Part shown: positions 1 through 10,239 of the stretch, in pieces
How positions within the stretch are numbered: the first letter of the stretch is position 1
How the letters are laid out: the number at the start of each line of letters is the position of its first letter
The notes under the pieces: generated by a model
Told to the model about the DNA's origin: nothing
Databases searched by the model: none
What the model saw: only the letters and a program-made list of their open reading frames with translations
DNA from: Actinomycetota bacterium
GTDB taxonomy: Bacteria > Actinomycetota > Actinomycetes > Nanopelagicales > Nanopelagicaceae
Assembly: GCA_009698815.1 (NCBI GenBank)
Contig: WLPJ01000007.1
Coordinates: 46,264-110,263, forward strand
Length of the DNA: 64,000 nucleotides
Direction: 5' to 3'
Made by a program: the position numbers and the translations under genes

Positions 1-1193
1 CTCGTGTTCGAGAAGTAATTCTCGGGGTTGGTGGTGGAATCGCCGCCTATAAGTCATGCGAATTATTGCGACGTTTACAAGATCGCGGTTATGCGATAAC
101 TGTAGTTCCAACCTCTTCCAGTTTGAATTTCGTCGGCGCCGCTACTTGGGAGGCGCTATCAGGACGTCCCGTAACAACACAGGTCTGGGAACGCGTGGAT
201 GAAGTTAGACATGTTTCATTAGCGGCAACGGCAGATGCGTTGATTATCGCTCCAGCAACTGCAGATCTAATAGCGCGAATTGCATCTGGTCGCGCTGATG
301 ATCTCTTAACAAATCTAGTTCTGGCTGTCGACATACCAATTTTGGTTGTGCCGGCAATGCATCCACAGATGTGGCAAGATCCGGCAACTGCAGCTAACGT
401 GGATATTCTGCGAAGCCGTGGTTTTACAGTTATGGATCCAGAAATTGGTCGATTAACTGGCGATGAAGTTGGACCGGGTCGTTTCCCAGAAACCATTTCC
501 ATTATAGATAAGTTTGAAAAGTTGATTTCTGCCAAGAAAGATTTACTTGGTCTGCAAGTCTTGGTAACTGCTGGCGGAACTCGCGAGGCGATAGACCCAG
601 TTAGATACATTGGTAATCGTTCTAGCGGACGCCAAGGAGCATCCGTAGCCCGTGCGGCTCGAGATCGTGGTGCGCAAGTAAAGATTATTTTGGCAAATTC
701 GCAATTAACAATTCAAGAATCGAAGGATTTAAACGGTATCGAGGTCATTGCGGTAGAGACTGCTGCGCAGATGCATGCCGCATTAGAGAAAGAATTTCCT
801 GCTACCAACCTACTTGTCATGAGCGCTGCGGTGGCAGATGCCAGACCTTCGCAAATCTCAGGTGAAAAGATTAAGAAAGGTCAATTAAAGGATATTGTGT
901 TGATCGAAAATCCTGATCTGCTTAAGTCGATCGCCAAGATGCGAGATAAGCAAATAATTATTGCATTTGCTGCTGAAACCAATAGCGATCTGGGTGCTGC
1001 ACAAGAGAAAATGAAGGCTAAGGGCGCTAACATTCTCTATCTAAACGATGTTTCTGGTGGGGCGATCTTCGGGTCAGAACTGACAGAAGGATTTATTCTC
1101 ACGAGCAATGGCGCTCACATTCCAGTTGCTCAGACCAGCAAAGACACGCTTGCCGAGCTACTACTCGACCAAGCACTTATCCAGTTAGGTTAA
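1..1193 (+). CDS. coaBC: Bifunctional phosphopantothenoylcysteine decarboxylase / phosphopantothenate-cysteine ligase, 5' end outside window
   Basis: Makes 4'-phosphopantetheine from phosphopantothenate and cysteine in coenzyme A synthesis. The reading frame is open from base 3, where it already encodes the flavoprotein nucleotide loop [10 protein letters not shown], so the true start lies just upstream of the window; the first in-frame TTG at 66 is internal. The CoaC half has PAMHPQMW, the position of the conserved PAMN-type motif. The CoaB half starts near [12 protein letters not shown] and has the NRSSGRQG nucleotide-binding motif and a late KIKK lysine cluster. It ends 4 bases before metK, as in many actinobacterial rpoZ-coaBC-metK-priA operons. 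Only the first few residues seem to be missing. Confidence 0.95.
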   Translation, partial: RVREVILGVGGGIAAYKSCELLRRLQDRGYAITVVPTSSSLNFVGAATWEALSGRPVTTQVWERVDEVRHVSLAATADALIIAPATADLIARIASGRADDLLTNLVLAVDIPILVVPAMHPQMWQDPATAANVDILRSRGFTVMDPEIGRLTGDEVGPGRFPETISIIDKFEKLISAKKDLLGLQVLVTAGGTREAIDPVRYIGNRSSGRQGASVARAARDRGAQVKIILANSQLTIQESKDLNGIEVIAVETAAQMHAALEKEFPATNLLVMSAAVADARPSQISGEKIKKGQLKDIVLIENPDLLKSIAKMRDKQIIIAFAAETNSDLGAAQEKMKAKGANILYLNDVSGGAIFGSELTEGFILTSNGAHIPVAQTSKDTLAELLLDQALIQLG

Positions 1194-1197
1194 TCCA

Positions 1198-2388
1198 ATG
1201 TCAAAACGTCTCTTCACATCAGAATCAGTTACTGAAGGCCATCCAGATAAGATCGCAGATCAAATTTCAGATGCAATCCTAGATTCACTTCTTTCACAGG
1301 ATGCTTCAAGCCGCGTTGCAGTGGAAACCCTGATCACCACCGGTCAAGTTCATGTTGCTGGTGAAGTGACAACCAATGGTTATGCCGATGTTATTGGAAT
1401 TGTTCGTGACACAGTCATTGGAATTGGTTATGACTCATCTGTAAAAGGTTTTGATGGAAATAGCTGTGGAGTTTCAATTTCAATTGGACAGCAGTCACAA
1501 GATATTGCCCAAGGTGTGGATGACGCCTATGAAAACCGTGTTGCCTCATCAGTAGATCCTCTTGATCTACAAGGCGCTGGTGATCAGGGGTTGATGTTTG
1601 GCTATGCCTGTGATGACACCAAAGAGTTAATGCCGCTACCCATTTGGTTGGCACATGAATTAGCACAACAACTTTCTGCAGTTCGCAAATCTGGAGCACT
1701 GCCTTATCTGCGCCCAGATGGTAAAACTCAAGTAACCATCGAATACGACGGTGACCGCGCGGTTGCCCTTGATACCGTTGTAATTTCCAGCCAACATGCT
1801 GAAGAAGTAGATGTGGCGAAGAAATTAACGCCGGAGATTATCGAATATGTAATTGAACCAGTTTTATCTAAGATCGATCTGCCCCGTAAAGATATGCGCA
1901 CTTTGATTAACCCAACCGGTCGCTTCGTAATCGGTGGACCAATGGGTGATGCCGGTCTAACCGGGCGCAAAATCATTGTCGATTCTTACGGTGGTATGGC
2001 CCGTCATGGTGGTGGTGCCTTCTCTGGGAAGGATCCATCAAAGGTCGATCGTTCAGCGGCGTATGCAATGCGTTGGGTTGCCAAGAACGTTGTTGCAGCG
2101 GGCCTAGCTCGTCGTTGTGAAGTTCAAGTTGCATATGCAATTGGTAAAGCCCAACCAGTCGGTGTTTTTGTAGAAACTTTCGGAACTGAGACTGTTGCGG
2201 TGCAGAAGATTCAAGACGCAGTAACAACCGTTTTCGATCTTCGACCAGCAGCGATAATCCGTGATTTGAATCTGCTACGACCAATTTATTTACAGACCGC
2301 TGCATATGGGCACTTCGGACGCGAACTTCCTAATTTCACTTGGGAGTCAACTTCTCGCGTAGAGGCACTTCGCGCGGCTGTTAATTAA
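1198..2388 (+). CDS. metK: S-adenosylmethionine synthetase (methionine adenosyltransferase)
   Basis: Forms S-adenosylmethionine from ATP and methionine. At 396 residues it has the usual family length. Visible signatures are GHPDK at residues 14-18, GAGDQG at about 126-131, and the glycine-rich [16 protein letters not shown] loop that binds the phosphates. The ATG lies 4 bases after the coaBC stop and priA follows 15 bases on, so it is probably cotranscribed with both. No SAM riboswitch precedes it, since there is no room. It supplies the methyl donor for the methyltransferases in this window (rsmB, trmI, tlyA) and for MetH reactivation. Confidence 0.97.
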   Translation: MSKRLFTSESVTEGHPDKIADQISDAILDSLLSQDASSRVAVETLITTGQVHVAGEVTTNGYADVIGIVRDTVIGIGYDSSVKGFDGNSCGVSISIGQQSQDIAQGVDDAYENRVASSVDPLDLQGAGDQGLMFGYACDDTKELMPLPIWLAHELAQQLSAVRKSGALPYLRPDGKTQVTIEYDGDRAVALDTVVISSQHAEEVDVAKKLTPEIIEYVIEPVLSKIDLPRKDMRTLINPTGRFVIGGPMGDAGLTGRKIIVDSYGGMARHGGGAFSGKDPSKVDRSAAYAMRWVAKNVVAAGLARRCEVQVAYAIGKAQPVGVFVETFGTETVAVQKIQDAVTTVFDLRPAAIIRDLNLLRPIYLQTAAYGHFGRELPNFTWESTSRVEALRAAVN

Positions 2389-2403
2389 TTAGGGGAGTGT
2401 GCC

Positions 2404-4284
2404 GTGTCAACTGCGCGGCCGCTTCGCTTAAAGACCGAAGAGGTTGCACGCCAAGATAACGCGATTGCAACGGTACTTCCGGTGGCACGGCTATGGGTAG
2501 ATAACTCACTGTCTCATTTAGATGGAACTTATGATTATTTGGTGCCGCAACGCCTAGATACTTCAGTGCGGGCTGGTGTAAGAGTCGGAGTAAATTTCGC
2601 TGGTCGAGAAGTTGAGGGTTTAGTCTTAGCACGCGTTGATGCGACTTCGTTTGCGGGACTTAAAATGATTTCAAGCGTCTTATCACCAGTTGTCGTTGCG
2701 CCGCCACAGTTGATCTCGCTAATCAAGGTTGCTTCAGAAAGATGGTTGGCGCATCCGTACGACATTGTGCGAAGTGCCATCCCGCCCCGAGTTGCTGGCG
2801 TAGACAAGAAAGCGCCGGTCATTGAGAGGGTCTCTGCTAAGAAATCTGGACAGAGTCGAGAAATTTCCTATATACATATTCAACCTATCGAGAGCGCAAT
2901 CGCCAAGACGGCAGAATTTGCTAAGGCAAAGTTAAATTTGGGATCGGTCCTACTGATTGTTCCGGAAGAACGCGAGTTACGTCGATTGAGTGATCTATTG
3001 GGGGATGCCGCGATAGTTCTCTCAGCTTCTCTATCCAGAACTGAGCGCTATCGAAATTATCTGCTAGCTATTGGTGGATCTAAGAAATTAGTCATTGGCA
3101 CTCGCAGCGCCATCTTTGCTTCACCGAGTGATCTGCGGACGCTGATTGTATTTCGCGAAATATCCGAGTCGCTCTATGAGCCAAGGACTCCGGGTTGGAA
3201 TGTGCGGGATTTATCGTTGATGCGAAGTGCCAACGAAGGTTTAGATTTGTATTTTGCTGGCTATTCGCCATCGAGTGAAATAGCCAAACTTATCGAGGAA
3301 GAGAAAATTAAATTTGTCTCAAAGCGCAGCCGCTTGAAGGTTACGAATCACCCGTCTGTAAATGGTGAGTTACTACCTGGGCGCATCTTCACTTCGATAA
3401 GGACTGCACTGAAAAGTGGACCCGTCCTATTTTTGGTCCCACGAAAAGGTTATGCCAGCTCACTTATGTGTAAGAAATGTCGAAATATTGCCCTCTGTGA
3501 ATGCGGAGGTAAGTTGTCAAAATCTGGCGGTAACGAGACAGCTAATTGTATGCACTGTGGAGTGAAAGCTAATCTGCACAAATGTAAATGGTGCGGAGCC
3601 GATTCCATGGTGCTCCTAGGACGCGGGGCGGAACGACATGCCGAGGAGATCGGACGCGCTTTTCCAGGTTTTCCAGTTCTCTATTCAAATGCGCAAAAGC
3701 CAATCGAGTCACAAGATGGTCAACCTGCACTAGTTATTTCTACAACGGGGATGGTCCCAAGAGTTGTCAATGGATATAGCGCCGTTATTTTACTTGAAGG
3801 AGACTCGTTCTTCTCGTTTGCAGATTTACGAGCGCAAGAGCGTGCGCGCGAGTCATTTTTTGAAGCGGCATCTCATGTTTCTGCAAAAGGTGAGATTGTT
3901 ACTGTTATTGATTCAGCGCACCCCATCACGGCAGCGCTAACACAATGGAACCCTGCAACTATGGCGGCTCGTGAGTTAAGTGATCGTAAAGAAGTTGGGT
4001 TACCACCATTTACTCGAGCAGTGCTACTAGAGACCGAAAGCAAAGATGCAACTGGAATCATCGCTGGAATACGAAAGGCAGTGTTCGATCAAAGGTTGCC
4101 TAGTTCGGTACTCGCACTTGGCCCCTCGCAAAGCTCAGGGGATCTTTCCAGGATTTTGCTAACTTGCGATATATCACAGAGCGATATATTTCTTAAATTT
4201 CTACATGAGTTTCTTCGACATCGGGCGATTACTAAGAAGAGCAAAATCTTCTTGCGGGTAGATCCTTACGCACTTTCATCTTAA
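2404..4284 (+). CDS. priA: PriA-like primosomal protein, helicase motifs degenerate
   Basis: Replication-restart factor family, 626 residues. The N-terminal DNA-binding region (ARLWVDNSLSHLDGTYDYLVP) and a zinc-binding domain with four cysteine pairs (CKKC, CEC, CMHC, CKWC) are clear. The expected Walker A GxGKT is absent: the equivalent stretch reads GSVLLIVPEERELRRL, and the DEEH box is replaced by an FREISESLYEP-type sequence. Actinobacterial PriA proteins are known to lack these helicase motifs, so it probably acts as a structural or loading protein rather than a motor. The GTG start at 2404 follows AGGGGAG with 6-base spacing. Part of the metK-def-fmt operon. Confidence 0.9.
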   Translation: MSTARPLRLKTEEVARQDNAIATVLPVARLWVDNSLSHLDGTYDYLVPQRLDTSVRAGVRVGVNFAGREVEGLVLARVDATSFAGLKMISSVLSPVVVAPPQLISLIKVASERWLAHPYDIVRSAIPPRVAGVDKKAPVIERVSAKKSGQSREISYIHIQPIESAIAKTAEFAKAKLNLGSVLLIVPEERELRRLSDLLGDAAIVLSASLSRTERYRNYLLAIGGSKKLVIGTRSAIFASPSDLRTLIVFREISESLYEPRTPGWNVRDLSLMRSANEGLDLYFAGYSPSSEIAKLIEEEKIKFVSKRSRLKVTNHPSVNGELLPGRIFTSIRTALKSGPVLFLVPRKGYASSLMCKKCRNIALCECGGKLSKSGGNETANCMHCGVKANLHKCKWCGADSMVLLGRGAERHAEEIGRAFPGFPVLYSNAQKPIESQDGQPALVISTTGMVPRVVNGYSAVILLEGDSFFSFADLRAQERARESFFEAASHVSAKGEIVTVIDSAHPITAALTQWNPATMAARELSDRKEVGLPPFTRAVLLETESKDATGIIAGIRKAVFDQRLPSSVLALGPSQSSGDLSRILLTCDISQSDIFLKFLHEFLRHRAITKKSKIFLRVDPYALSS

Positions 4285-4310
4285 GTAAGCCTCTACGCTA
4301 GACTTGGCAT

Positions 4311-4871
4311 ATGTCTATTCAACCAATTCGCCTCTTCGGAGATCCTGTCTTGGTTACACCTGCCGCGCAAGTTGTCGATTTTGATAAAGAGTTGCGAACT
4401 CTTGTTGCCGATCTCACAGATACGATGCTGCAAGCCCCGGGCGTTGGCCTTGCTGCTCCGCAAATAGGGGTTGGACTTCGCGTCTTTGTTTGGGATGTAG
4501 ATGAAGCGCTGGGACATTTGATTAATCCGACTCTCGATCTCAGCGTTGAGATACAAGACGGTGAAGAGGGTTGTCTCTCATTTCCAGAGCTAAGTTATGA
4601 AACTCCGCGCGCCTTTCGTGCCGTTGCCAAGGGTTTCAATATGTACGGTGAGCCCGTAACCATTGAAGGTACCGAACTACTTGCCAGATGTTTACAACAT
4701 GAAAACGATCATCTAGATGGGATCGTATTTATCGACCGCCTCTCCGCCGATAATCGTAAATTGGCGATGAAAGAGATTCGCGAATCTGATTGGTTTGCCA
4801 GTGCGCAAGCAACAGGGTTGAATCCCAGTGTCAAGGTCTCACCCCACAACCTTTTTGGCAAGGGTATGTAG
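4311..4871 (+). CDS. def: Peptide deformylase
   Basis: Removes the N-formyl group from nascent proteins, using a metal ion. All three family motifs are present in 186 residues: GVGLAAPQIG, EGCLSFP (metal-binding Cys) and QHENDHLDG (HExxH). The stop codon overlaps the GTG of fmt by one base, so the enzyme that adds the formyl group and the enzyme that removes it are translationally coupled, a common bacterial arrangement. Confidence 0.97.
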   Translation: MSIQPIRLFGDPVLVTPAAQVVDFDKELRTLVADLTDTMLQAPGVGLAAPQIGVGLRVFVWDVDEALGHLINPTLDLSVEIQDGEEGCLSFPELSYETPRAFRAVAKGFNMYGEPVTIEGTELLARCLQHENDHLDGIVFIDRLSADNRKLAMKEIRESDWFASAQATGLNPSVKVSPHNLFGKGM

Positions 4872-5788
4872 TGCGTATTTGTATAGCGGCAACGCCCAGC
4901 GTTGCGGTTCCGACTCTAGATGCTCTTCTTGCAAGTGGGCATCAAATCGTCTCAGTGATAACGCGGCCTGATGCACCTGCAGGCAGAGGCCGAAATTTAA
5001 AATCAAGCGCCGTATCGGATTGGGCGAGTTTAAACAAAGTTCAGCTGCACAAACCAGAATCTAGTGACGAAATTTCTTTGTTAGTTGCGCAATGTGATTT
5101 GGTTGTCACTATTGGTTTTGGGGTGCTCTTGCCAGAGACAGTTTTAGATATTCCAAAGTTTGGTTTCATTAATTTACATTTTTCGTTACTTCCGCGCTGG
5201 CGCGGAGCCGCTCCCGTCCAGCGGGCTTTAGAAGCGGGGGATTCCACCACCGGAGTTACGGTCTTTAAGTTAGATGCAGGAATGGACACTGGTCCTATTT
5301 ACACATCTCTACCTTTCGATATCAGTCCAACTACAAATACTGCTGATCTTCTTGAAAATTTAGCATCGCTAGGAGTACAGGCGGTACTAGATGCTATCTC
5401 GCTGATCGAGAGCGGACAGAGCCCTAAAGTGCAATCAAGTGAAGAGGCCACTCGCGCTTACAAATTGACTAGTGAAGAAGCCCAAATAGATTGGTCCCAA
5501 GGTTCTTTGGCAATAGTAAATAAAGTCCGTGCTTTTTATCCAAACCCAGGTGCCTGGAGTATTTTTCGCGGGATCAAGATAAAGATTGATGCTGCAATCG
5601 TTAATGAATCGATATTGAAACCGGGAGAAATAGCGCTGCAAGATAAGGCAGTGTTAGTTGGAACCGGCGGTGGCGCCATTGAACTATTGATGATCAAACC
5701 CGCTGGCAAAAGCGCCATGTCTGCGGCGGCATGGGCTAATGGTCAACACCTACTTAGCCATGAAAAATTCGAGCAGTTCAATGGTTGA
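4871..5788 (+). CDS. fmt: Methionyl-tRNA formyltransferase
   Basis: Formylates initiator Met-tRNA with 10-formyl-tetrahydrofolate. The 305-residue protein carries the formyltransferase core (FINLHFSLLPRWRGAAPVQ, with the catalytic N, H and later D of the family) and a C-terminal OB-like domain. The GTG at 4871 was chosen because it overlaps the def stop and gives a normal N-terminus (MRICIAATPSVAVPTL). An upstream in-frame start at 4790 would run through the end of def and add residues without homology sense. Its 3' end overlaps rsmB. Confidence 0.96.
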   Translation: MRICIAATPSVAVPTLDALLASGHQIVSVITRPDAPAGRGRNLKSSAVSDWASLNKVQLHKPESSDEISLLVAQCDLVVTIGFGVLLPETVLDIPKFGFINLHFSLLPRWRGAAPVQRALEAGDSTTGVTVFKLDAGMDTGPIYTSLPFDISPTTNTADLLENLASLGVQAVLDAISLIESGQSPKVQSSEEATRAYKLTSEEAQIDWSQGSLAIVNKVRAFYPNPGAWSIFRGIKIKIDAAIVNESILKPGEIALQDKAVLVGTGGGAIELLMIKPAGKSAMSAAAWANGQHLLSHEKFEQFNG

Positions 5789-7148
5789 AGCCAGGCGTAA
5801 TACCTTTAAATCACCAAAGCCGGATCGCGTGCGCTTACTGGTTTACGATATTTTGCAAGAGGTAAACCGTTCGGACGGGTATTCGAACCTATTGCTCCCT
5901 CAAGCGCTGGCTGATGCTGATTTTGAACAACGTGATAAAGGTTTCGCAACTGAACTGCTGTATGGAACTCTGCGGATGCAGGGGCGCCATGATTACATTG
6001 CAGCCCAAGTTTCCGATCGCAGTTGGAGTGAAGTTGATCCCGGAATAGTTGATGTGGTGCGCCTGGGCGCTCATCAGCTCTTCGAAATGCGGGTTCCTTC
6101 CCACGCTGCCGTATCTGCCACCGTTGAATTAGCTCGTAAGGTAATTGGTGAATCAAAGGCATCGTTCGTTAACGCCCTACTGCGTAAAATGAGTGCACAG
6201 ACTTTGGACCAATGGCTCGAGCCGGTTAACGAAATTAAAGATCCGGTTACTCGTTTGGCAATTATGTATTCGCACCCAGAATGGATTGTCTCGGCTTACT
6301 ACGACTTACTACGTGATTATGCTGAGGTAGAAAAACTTCTCTCGGCCAATAATTCACCAGCCAGTCCTACCTTAGTTTGGTGGCCCGGGCGTTCAACGCA
6401 AGAGGAATTTATTTCCTTAGGGGCAGTTTCAACTGCCTTTTCTCCATACGGATTGAAATACGAAGGTACGCCGGCCTCACTGGAAGCGATTCGCCACCGA
6501 AGAGCAGGAGTGCAAGATGAAGGCTCTCAGTTAGTTGCATCAATATTCGCATCGATCGTCGCCGAAGAAAAATCATGGCTTGATTTATGTGCTGGACCGG
6601 GCGGGAAAGCCGCGCTACTGGCATCAATCGCAAAGGTTAACGGTAGAGATTTCACGGCCAATGAGATTTCGAAGCCGCGGTCAGAGTTAGTTAAGCAAGT
6701 AATTGGAACTGCTCGTCTTTGGGTAGGCGATGGACGCGATATCGCATCGCACAATGAGAGATTTGGTGCGATTTTGGCAGATGTGCCGTGTACTGGACTT
6801 GGCGCTCTTCGTCGTCGTCCCGAAGTTAGATGGCGCCGCCAAGTTAGCGATTTAAGAGCTCTGACTCAATTGCAGCGCGAATTAAGCGATGCCGCGATTT
6901 CTATTCTGGAAGTAGGTGGCTATTTTGGTTACGCAACATGTTCACCACATTTAGCTGAAACAAGTATTCAAGTCAAAGATATTCTAAATAGCCATCCAGA
7001 ATTAGAACTTGTAGATTTGACCGAGTATCTGCCCGCAGGATTACATGGGGCGATTCGTGACGGTGCGCTCTCGCTCTGGACGCATCGACATGAGACCGAT
7101 GCGATGTACATGGCGGTCTTCCGCAAGAAAGATCCACTGAGCCTTTAG
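5781..7148 (+). CDS. rsmB: 16S rRNA (cytosine-C5)-methyltransferase, RsmB/Sun family
   Basis: Predicted to methylate C967-type cytosine of 16S rRNA. An N-terminal NusB-like helical domain (RVRLLVYDILQEVNRSDGYS to about residue 140) precedes a SAM-binding methyltransferase domain with LCAGPGGKAALLA, the PCTGLG motif with one catalytic cysteine and the second cysteine in YATCSPH. The start is uncertain: ATG 5781 overlaps the fmt stop by 8 bases and gives 455 residues; ATG 5760 and 5739 are in frame but lie deeper in fmt and have no better ribosome-binding site. Follows fmt as in many bacteria. Confidence 0.92.
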   Translation: MVEARRNTFKSPKPDRVRLLVYDILQEVNRSDGYSNLLLPQALADADFEQRDKGFATELLYGTLRMQGRHDYIAAQVSDRSWSEVDPGIVDVVRLGAHQLFEMRVPSHAAVSATVELARKVIGESKASFVNALLRKMSAQTLDQWLEPVNEIKDPVTRLAIMYSHPEWIVSAYYDLLRDYAEVEKLLSANNSPASPTLVWWPGRSTQEEFISLGAVSTAFSPYGLKYEGTPASLEAIRHRRAGVQDEGSQLVASIFASIVAEEKSWLDLCAGPGGKAALLASIAKVNGRDFTANEISKPRSELVKQVIGTARLWVGDGRDIASHNERFGAILADVPCTGLGALRRRPEVRWRRQVSDLRALTQLQRELSDAAISILEVGGYFGYATCSPHLAETSIQVKDILNSHPELELVDLTEYLPAGLHGAIRDGALSLWTHRHETDAMYMAVFRKKDPLSL

Positions 7149-7157
7149 GCTTAGGAT

Positions 7158-7823
7158 GTGCCGAATTTGCAAGAGATCCGTATTTCACCGAGCGTATTAA
7201 ACGCCGATCGCGATAATTTACAACACGAGATCTCCAGAATCGCATCGGTTTCGGATTTGATTCACTTAGATATTATGGACGACAAATTCGTCCCAAATTT
7301 CTCATGGGATTTTGCAGCTGCTGAGTCGATCATCAAAGGCTGTCCGATTCCGGTAGATGCACATTTAATGATTGAAGACGTTGATCGTCTGGCCCTTGAT
7401 TATGCAGCCATTGGTACTGCAAGTGTGACGATTCACGTTGAGGCATCGCAAACACCTCGTGCGACGCTCAAGAACATTCGTGGCGCAGGTTCAAGAGCGG
7501 GGTTAGCGCTAAAGCCGGGCACAGCGATAACAGATTATGAAGATTTCTTAGATGTTGTAGATATGTTCTTGATAATGACCGTAGAACCGGGATTCGGAGG
7601 TCAATCTTTCATGGGAGATATGATGCAAAAAGTTCGCCAGACTCGAGAACTTATCGGTGATCGACCTATCTGGTTGCAAGTAGATGGCGGAATATCACTG
7701 GATACCATTGCAATTGCTCGAGAGGCTGGGGCCGATACCTTCGTCGCAGGCTCCGCCGTTTTTAATTCACCCGATCCGGCCGAGATGGTGAAAATACTCC
7801 GTCAGCGCGCTGCCAGTATCTAG
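7158..7823 (+). CDS. rpe: Ribulose-phosphate 3-epimerase
   Basis: Interconverts ribulose 5-phosphate and xylulose 5-phosphate in the pentose phosphate pathway. A TIM-barrel protein of 221 residues with ISPSVLNAD at the N-terminus, HLDIMDDKFVPNFSW (metal-binding His and Asp), DAHLMIE, the MTVEPGFGGQSF phosphate loop and VDGGIS. The GTG at 7158 follows TTAGGAT. The gene sits between rsmB and hisE with short gaps, consistent with one transcript. Confidence 0.96.
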   Translation: MPNLQEIRISPSVLNADRDNLQHEISRIASVSDLIHLDIMDDKFVPNFSWDFAAAESIIKGCPIPVDAHLMIEDVDRLALDYAAIGTASVTIHVEASQTPRATLKNIRGAGSRAGLALKPGTAITDYEDFLDVVDMFLIMTVEPGFGGQSFMGDMMQKVRQTRELIGDRPIWLQVDGGISLDTIAIAREAGADTFVAGSAVFNSPDPAEMVKILRQRAASI

Positions 7824-7835
7824 TAAAGTACGGCT

Positions 7836-8099
7836 ATGAAAACTTTTGATCAACTATTCGCCGAACTTGCTGAAAAAATTGAGAGTGGCGATGTTGAGTC
7901 AGGCTCTGTGGCTGCAATAAAGGGCGGTGTTCACAATATTGGTAAGAAGATTTTGGAGGAAGCCGGTGAAGTTTGGCTGGCAGCCGAGCATGAAAGTGAT
8001 GAAGCGCTAGCGCAGGAAATCAGCCAACTTATTTACCATCTTCAAACTTTAATGTTGGCTCGCGGGCTTACTCCATCCGATATTTACCGTTACCTATAG
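7836..8099 (+). CDS. hisE: Phosphoribosyl-ATP pyrophosphatase
   Basis: Second step of histidine synthesis, hydrolysing phosphoribosyl-ATP to phosphoribosyl-AMP. The 87-residue all-helical protein shows the MazG-like motif [24 protein letters not shown] split as EEAGE and E..D/E metal ligands. It precedes hisG by 12 bases. A hisE-hisG pair separated from the main his operon is the usual actinobacterial arrangement. Confidence 0.95.
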   Translation: MKTFDQLFAELAEKIESGDVESGSVAAIKGGVHNIGKKILEEAGEVWLAAEHESDEALAQEISQLIYHLQTLMLARGLTPSDIYRYL

Positions 8100-8111
8100 A
8101 AACGAGCGATA

Positions 8112-8957
8112 GTGCTAAAGATTGCTGTTCCAAATAAAGGTTCGCTAGCGGATCCATCTATCGCGATTTTAAAAGAGGCGGGATACCGGCAAAGAGTTGA
8201 CTCTCGAGATTTGATACTGGCAGATCCAGAAAATGGAGTCGAGTTCTATTACTTACGTCCCCGCGACATCGCACTCTATGTTGGTACCGGCGAGCTTGAG
8301 GCAGGTATCACGGGACGCGATTTACTGATCGACTCTGGCGCCAAAGCATCTGAAATTCTGCCCCTTGATTTTGGAGGTTCGACATTTCGTTTCGCTGGCC
8401 CAGCGGGCAAAAATTGGCAGGTAAAAGACATTGCAGGTAAAAGGATTGCAACGGCCTATCCAGGTTTAGTAGGCGACTACCTAAAGAAGAGTGGCGTAAA
8501 AGCAGAGGTCGTTCGATTAGATGGAGCCGTTGAAAGCAGTGTTCGCCTAGGAGTTGCCGATGTTATTGCCGATGTTGTTAGTACCGGGAACACTTTAAAG
8601 CAGGCTGGTTTAGCCATATTTGGAGATCCGATTTTGCAAAGCGAAGCTATTTTAATCTCTCGCGAAAGTTCCAATTTGCCAGCCGAGCTAGAAATATTAT
8701 TGCGTCGATTGCAAGGTGTGGTAACCGCGCGTCAATACGTTTTGTTAGATTATGACATTCCTAAAGTCAGCGTTGATCAGGCTTGCACAATCACTCCAGG
8801 TTTAGAATCTCCGACAATTTCACCACTGCAAAAGGCTGACTGGGTGGCAGTGCGAGCCATGGTGTTACGCAAGGATACAAATCGATTGATGGATGAACTT
8901 TGGGCGCTAGGTGCTCGCGGAATTTTAGTAACTGATATTCACGCTTGTCGTTTATAG
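8112..8957 (+). CDS. hisG: ATP phosphoribosyltransferase, long form
   Basis: Committed step of histidine synthesis. At 281 residues it is the long form, with a catalytic bilobal domain (LKIAVPNKGSLADPS, then the phosphate loop VADVIADVVSTGNTLK) and a C-terminal regulatory ACT-like domain of about 75 residues (SPTISPLQKADWVAVRAMV), so it should be feedback-inhibited by histidine without HisZ. GTG start at 8112. It converges with serB and the two share their last 6 bases. Confidence 0.95.
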   Translation: MLKIAVPNKGSLADPSIAILKEAGYRQRVDSRDLILADPENGVEFYYLRPRDIALYVGTGELEAGITGRDLLIDSGAKASEILPLDFGGSTFRFAGPAGKNWQVKDIAGKRIATAYPGLVGDYLKKSGVKAEVVRLDGAVESSVRLGVADVIADVVSTGNTLKQAGLAIFGDPILQSEAILISRESSNLPAELEILLRRLQGVVTARQYVLLDYDIPKVSVDQACTITPGLESPTISPLQKADWVAVRAMVLRKDTNRLMDELWALGARGILVTDIHACRL

Positions 8958-10154
8958 CGCTTCAGATTCCTCAATATCTTCGCGCGTAATTCCTAAGAGA
9001 TAGAGGACCGAATCCAAGTACGGTGCCGATACCGAACTGTCAGCAGCAGCCTTAACCGCCGGCTTAGCGTTAAAAGCTATTCCTAGCCCAGCGATCGAGA
9101 TCATATCTAGATCGTTAGCGCCATCTCCGATGGCAATAGTTTGTTCTAGGGCAATGGAGTGCTCTTGAGCGAACTCGCGCAAGGCGTTCGCTTTGCCAGC
9201 ACGGTCAATGATTGGGCCAGTTAAGTTTCCAGTAAGTTTCCCATCGAGAATTTCCAGGTTATTTGCTCGCATATGTTTGATGCCAAGGTCTGCAACTATT
9301 GGAGCGATAACGCTTTCAAACCCGCCAGAGACCAGAGCGACGTGATGACCAAGCTTATGCATTGTGCGAACGAGTGTGCGGGCACCTGGAGTTAAGGTGA
9401 TCTCTTTCTGTACATCAGTTAAAACACTCTCTGGCAATCCGGCTAATAACTTAACCCGGGCCCGCAGGCTCGCTTCAAAATCCAATTCACCACGCATGGC
9501 AGATTCGGTAATAGCGGCGATTTCAGCGCCTTTTCCGGCTTTCTTGCCAAGAAGTTCAATAACTTCTTCTTGAATTAGCGTGGAATCAACATCCATCACA
9601 ACTAATTTCTTTGCCCATCTCATTAACCCACCGGGGGAGACTGCGATGTCGACCGAGTTTTGATTAGCGATCTGTGCCAATTCAGTACGTAACTCCAGAA
9701 TCGCTACTCCAGAGACGGTTAACTCGATCGCAGTTACTGGATAACTCGCAGTGCGATGTATTCGTTCAATGTTGCCACCATTGGTTGCAATTGCATGTGC
9801 CACGGCAGTGAAGGCGCTGGGGTTTAGTTCAGGGGCTAGAACTACGACATGACATAAAGCCCGCTTTGCAGCAATTGTTAAAATTGAACTTTCCTCAAAA
9901 GCCGAGGCGATATCGACTCCGAGTCGCTCTGAACACTCTTCCAGATCGGCTTCAATAGCTTTTGCATGAGCGGGGTTAACTGCTAATAAAACAGTGAGAA
10001 TTACTCGTTCGCGAATAACCACTTGTTCTATATCGAGAATGGTTACGGCAAAAGGCGACAGGGTTTCAAAGAGCCCTTCAGTAATACCTGGTTTATCCTC
10101 GCCAGATAGCAGGATGAGGCCAGTGAATTGCTCAGTTTTTCCATCGGTCATCAT
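8952..10154 (-). CDS. serB: Phosphoserine phosphatase with two N-terminal ACT domains
   Basis: Last step of serine synthesis. Residues from about 8 to 170 form two ACT domains (TGLILLSGEDKPGITEGL begins the first), as in mycobacterial SerB2. The HAD domain follows with the nucleophile motif MDVDSTLIQEE, LVSGGFESV and IGDGANDLDMI. I place the start at ATG 10154, preceded by AGGCGA six bases upstream, giving 400 residues; a GTG at 10181 is in frame but lacks a ribosome-binding site. ACT domains suggest control by serine or another amino acid. Divergent from the ABC gene at 10240. Confidence 0.93.
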   Translation of the reverse strand: MMTDGKTEQFTGLILLSGEDKPGITEGLFETLSPFAVTILDIEQVVIRERVILTVLLAVNPAHAKAIEADLEECSERLGVDIASAFEESSILTIAAKRALCHVVVLAPELNPSAFTAVAHAIATNGGNIERIHRTASYPVTAIELTVSGVAILELRTELAQIANQNSVDIAVSPGGLMRWAKKLVVMDVDSTLIQEEVIELLGKKAGKGAEIAAITESAMRGELDFEASLRARVKLLAGLPESVLTDVQKEITLTPGARTLVRTMHKLGHHVALVSGGFESVIAPIVADLGIKHMRANNLEILDGKLTGNLTGPIIDRAGKANALREFAQEHSIALEQTIAIGDGANDLDMISIAGLGIAFNAKPAVKAAADSSVSAPYLDSVLYLLGITREDIEESEAL

Positions 10155-10239
10155 TAGATCGCCTAGATTATCGTGAATCACATCTAACTGAACCCTAATT
10201 AAGCCTGATTCTCGGTGATACGCGCTATCTTTTTCATCT

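Noticed and set aside
89..610. 173-codon minus-strand frame opposite coaBC
   Set aside because: The coaBC frame has all family motifs; the antisense frame has none.
1194..1197. A SAM riboswitch before metK
   Set aside because: Only 4 bases separate coaBC from metK, so there is no room.
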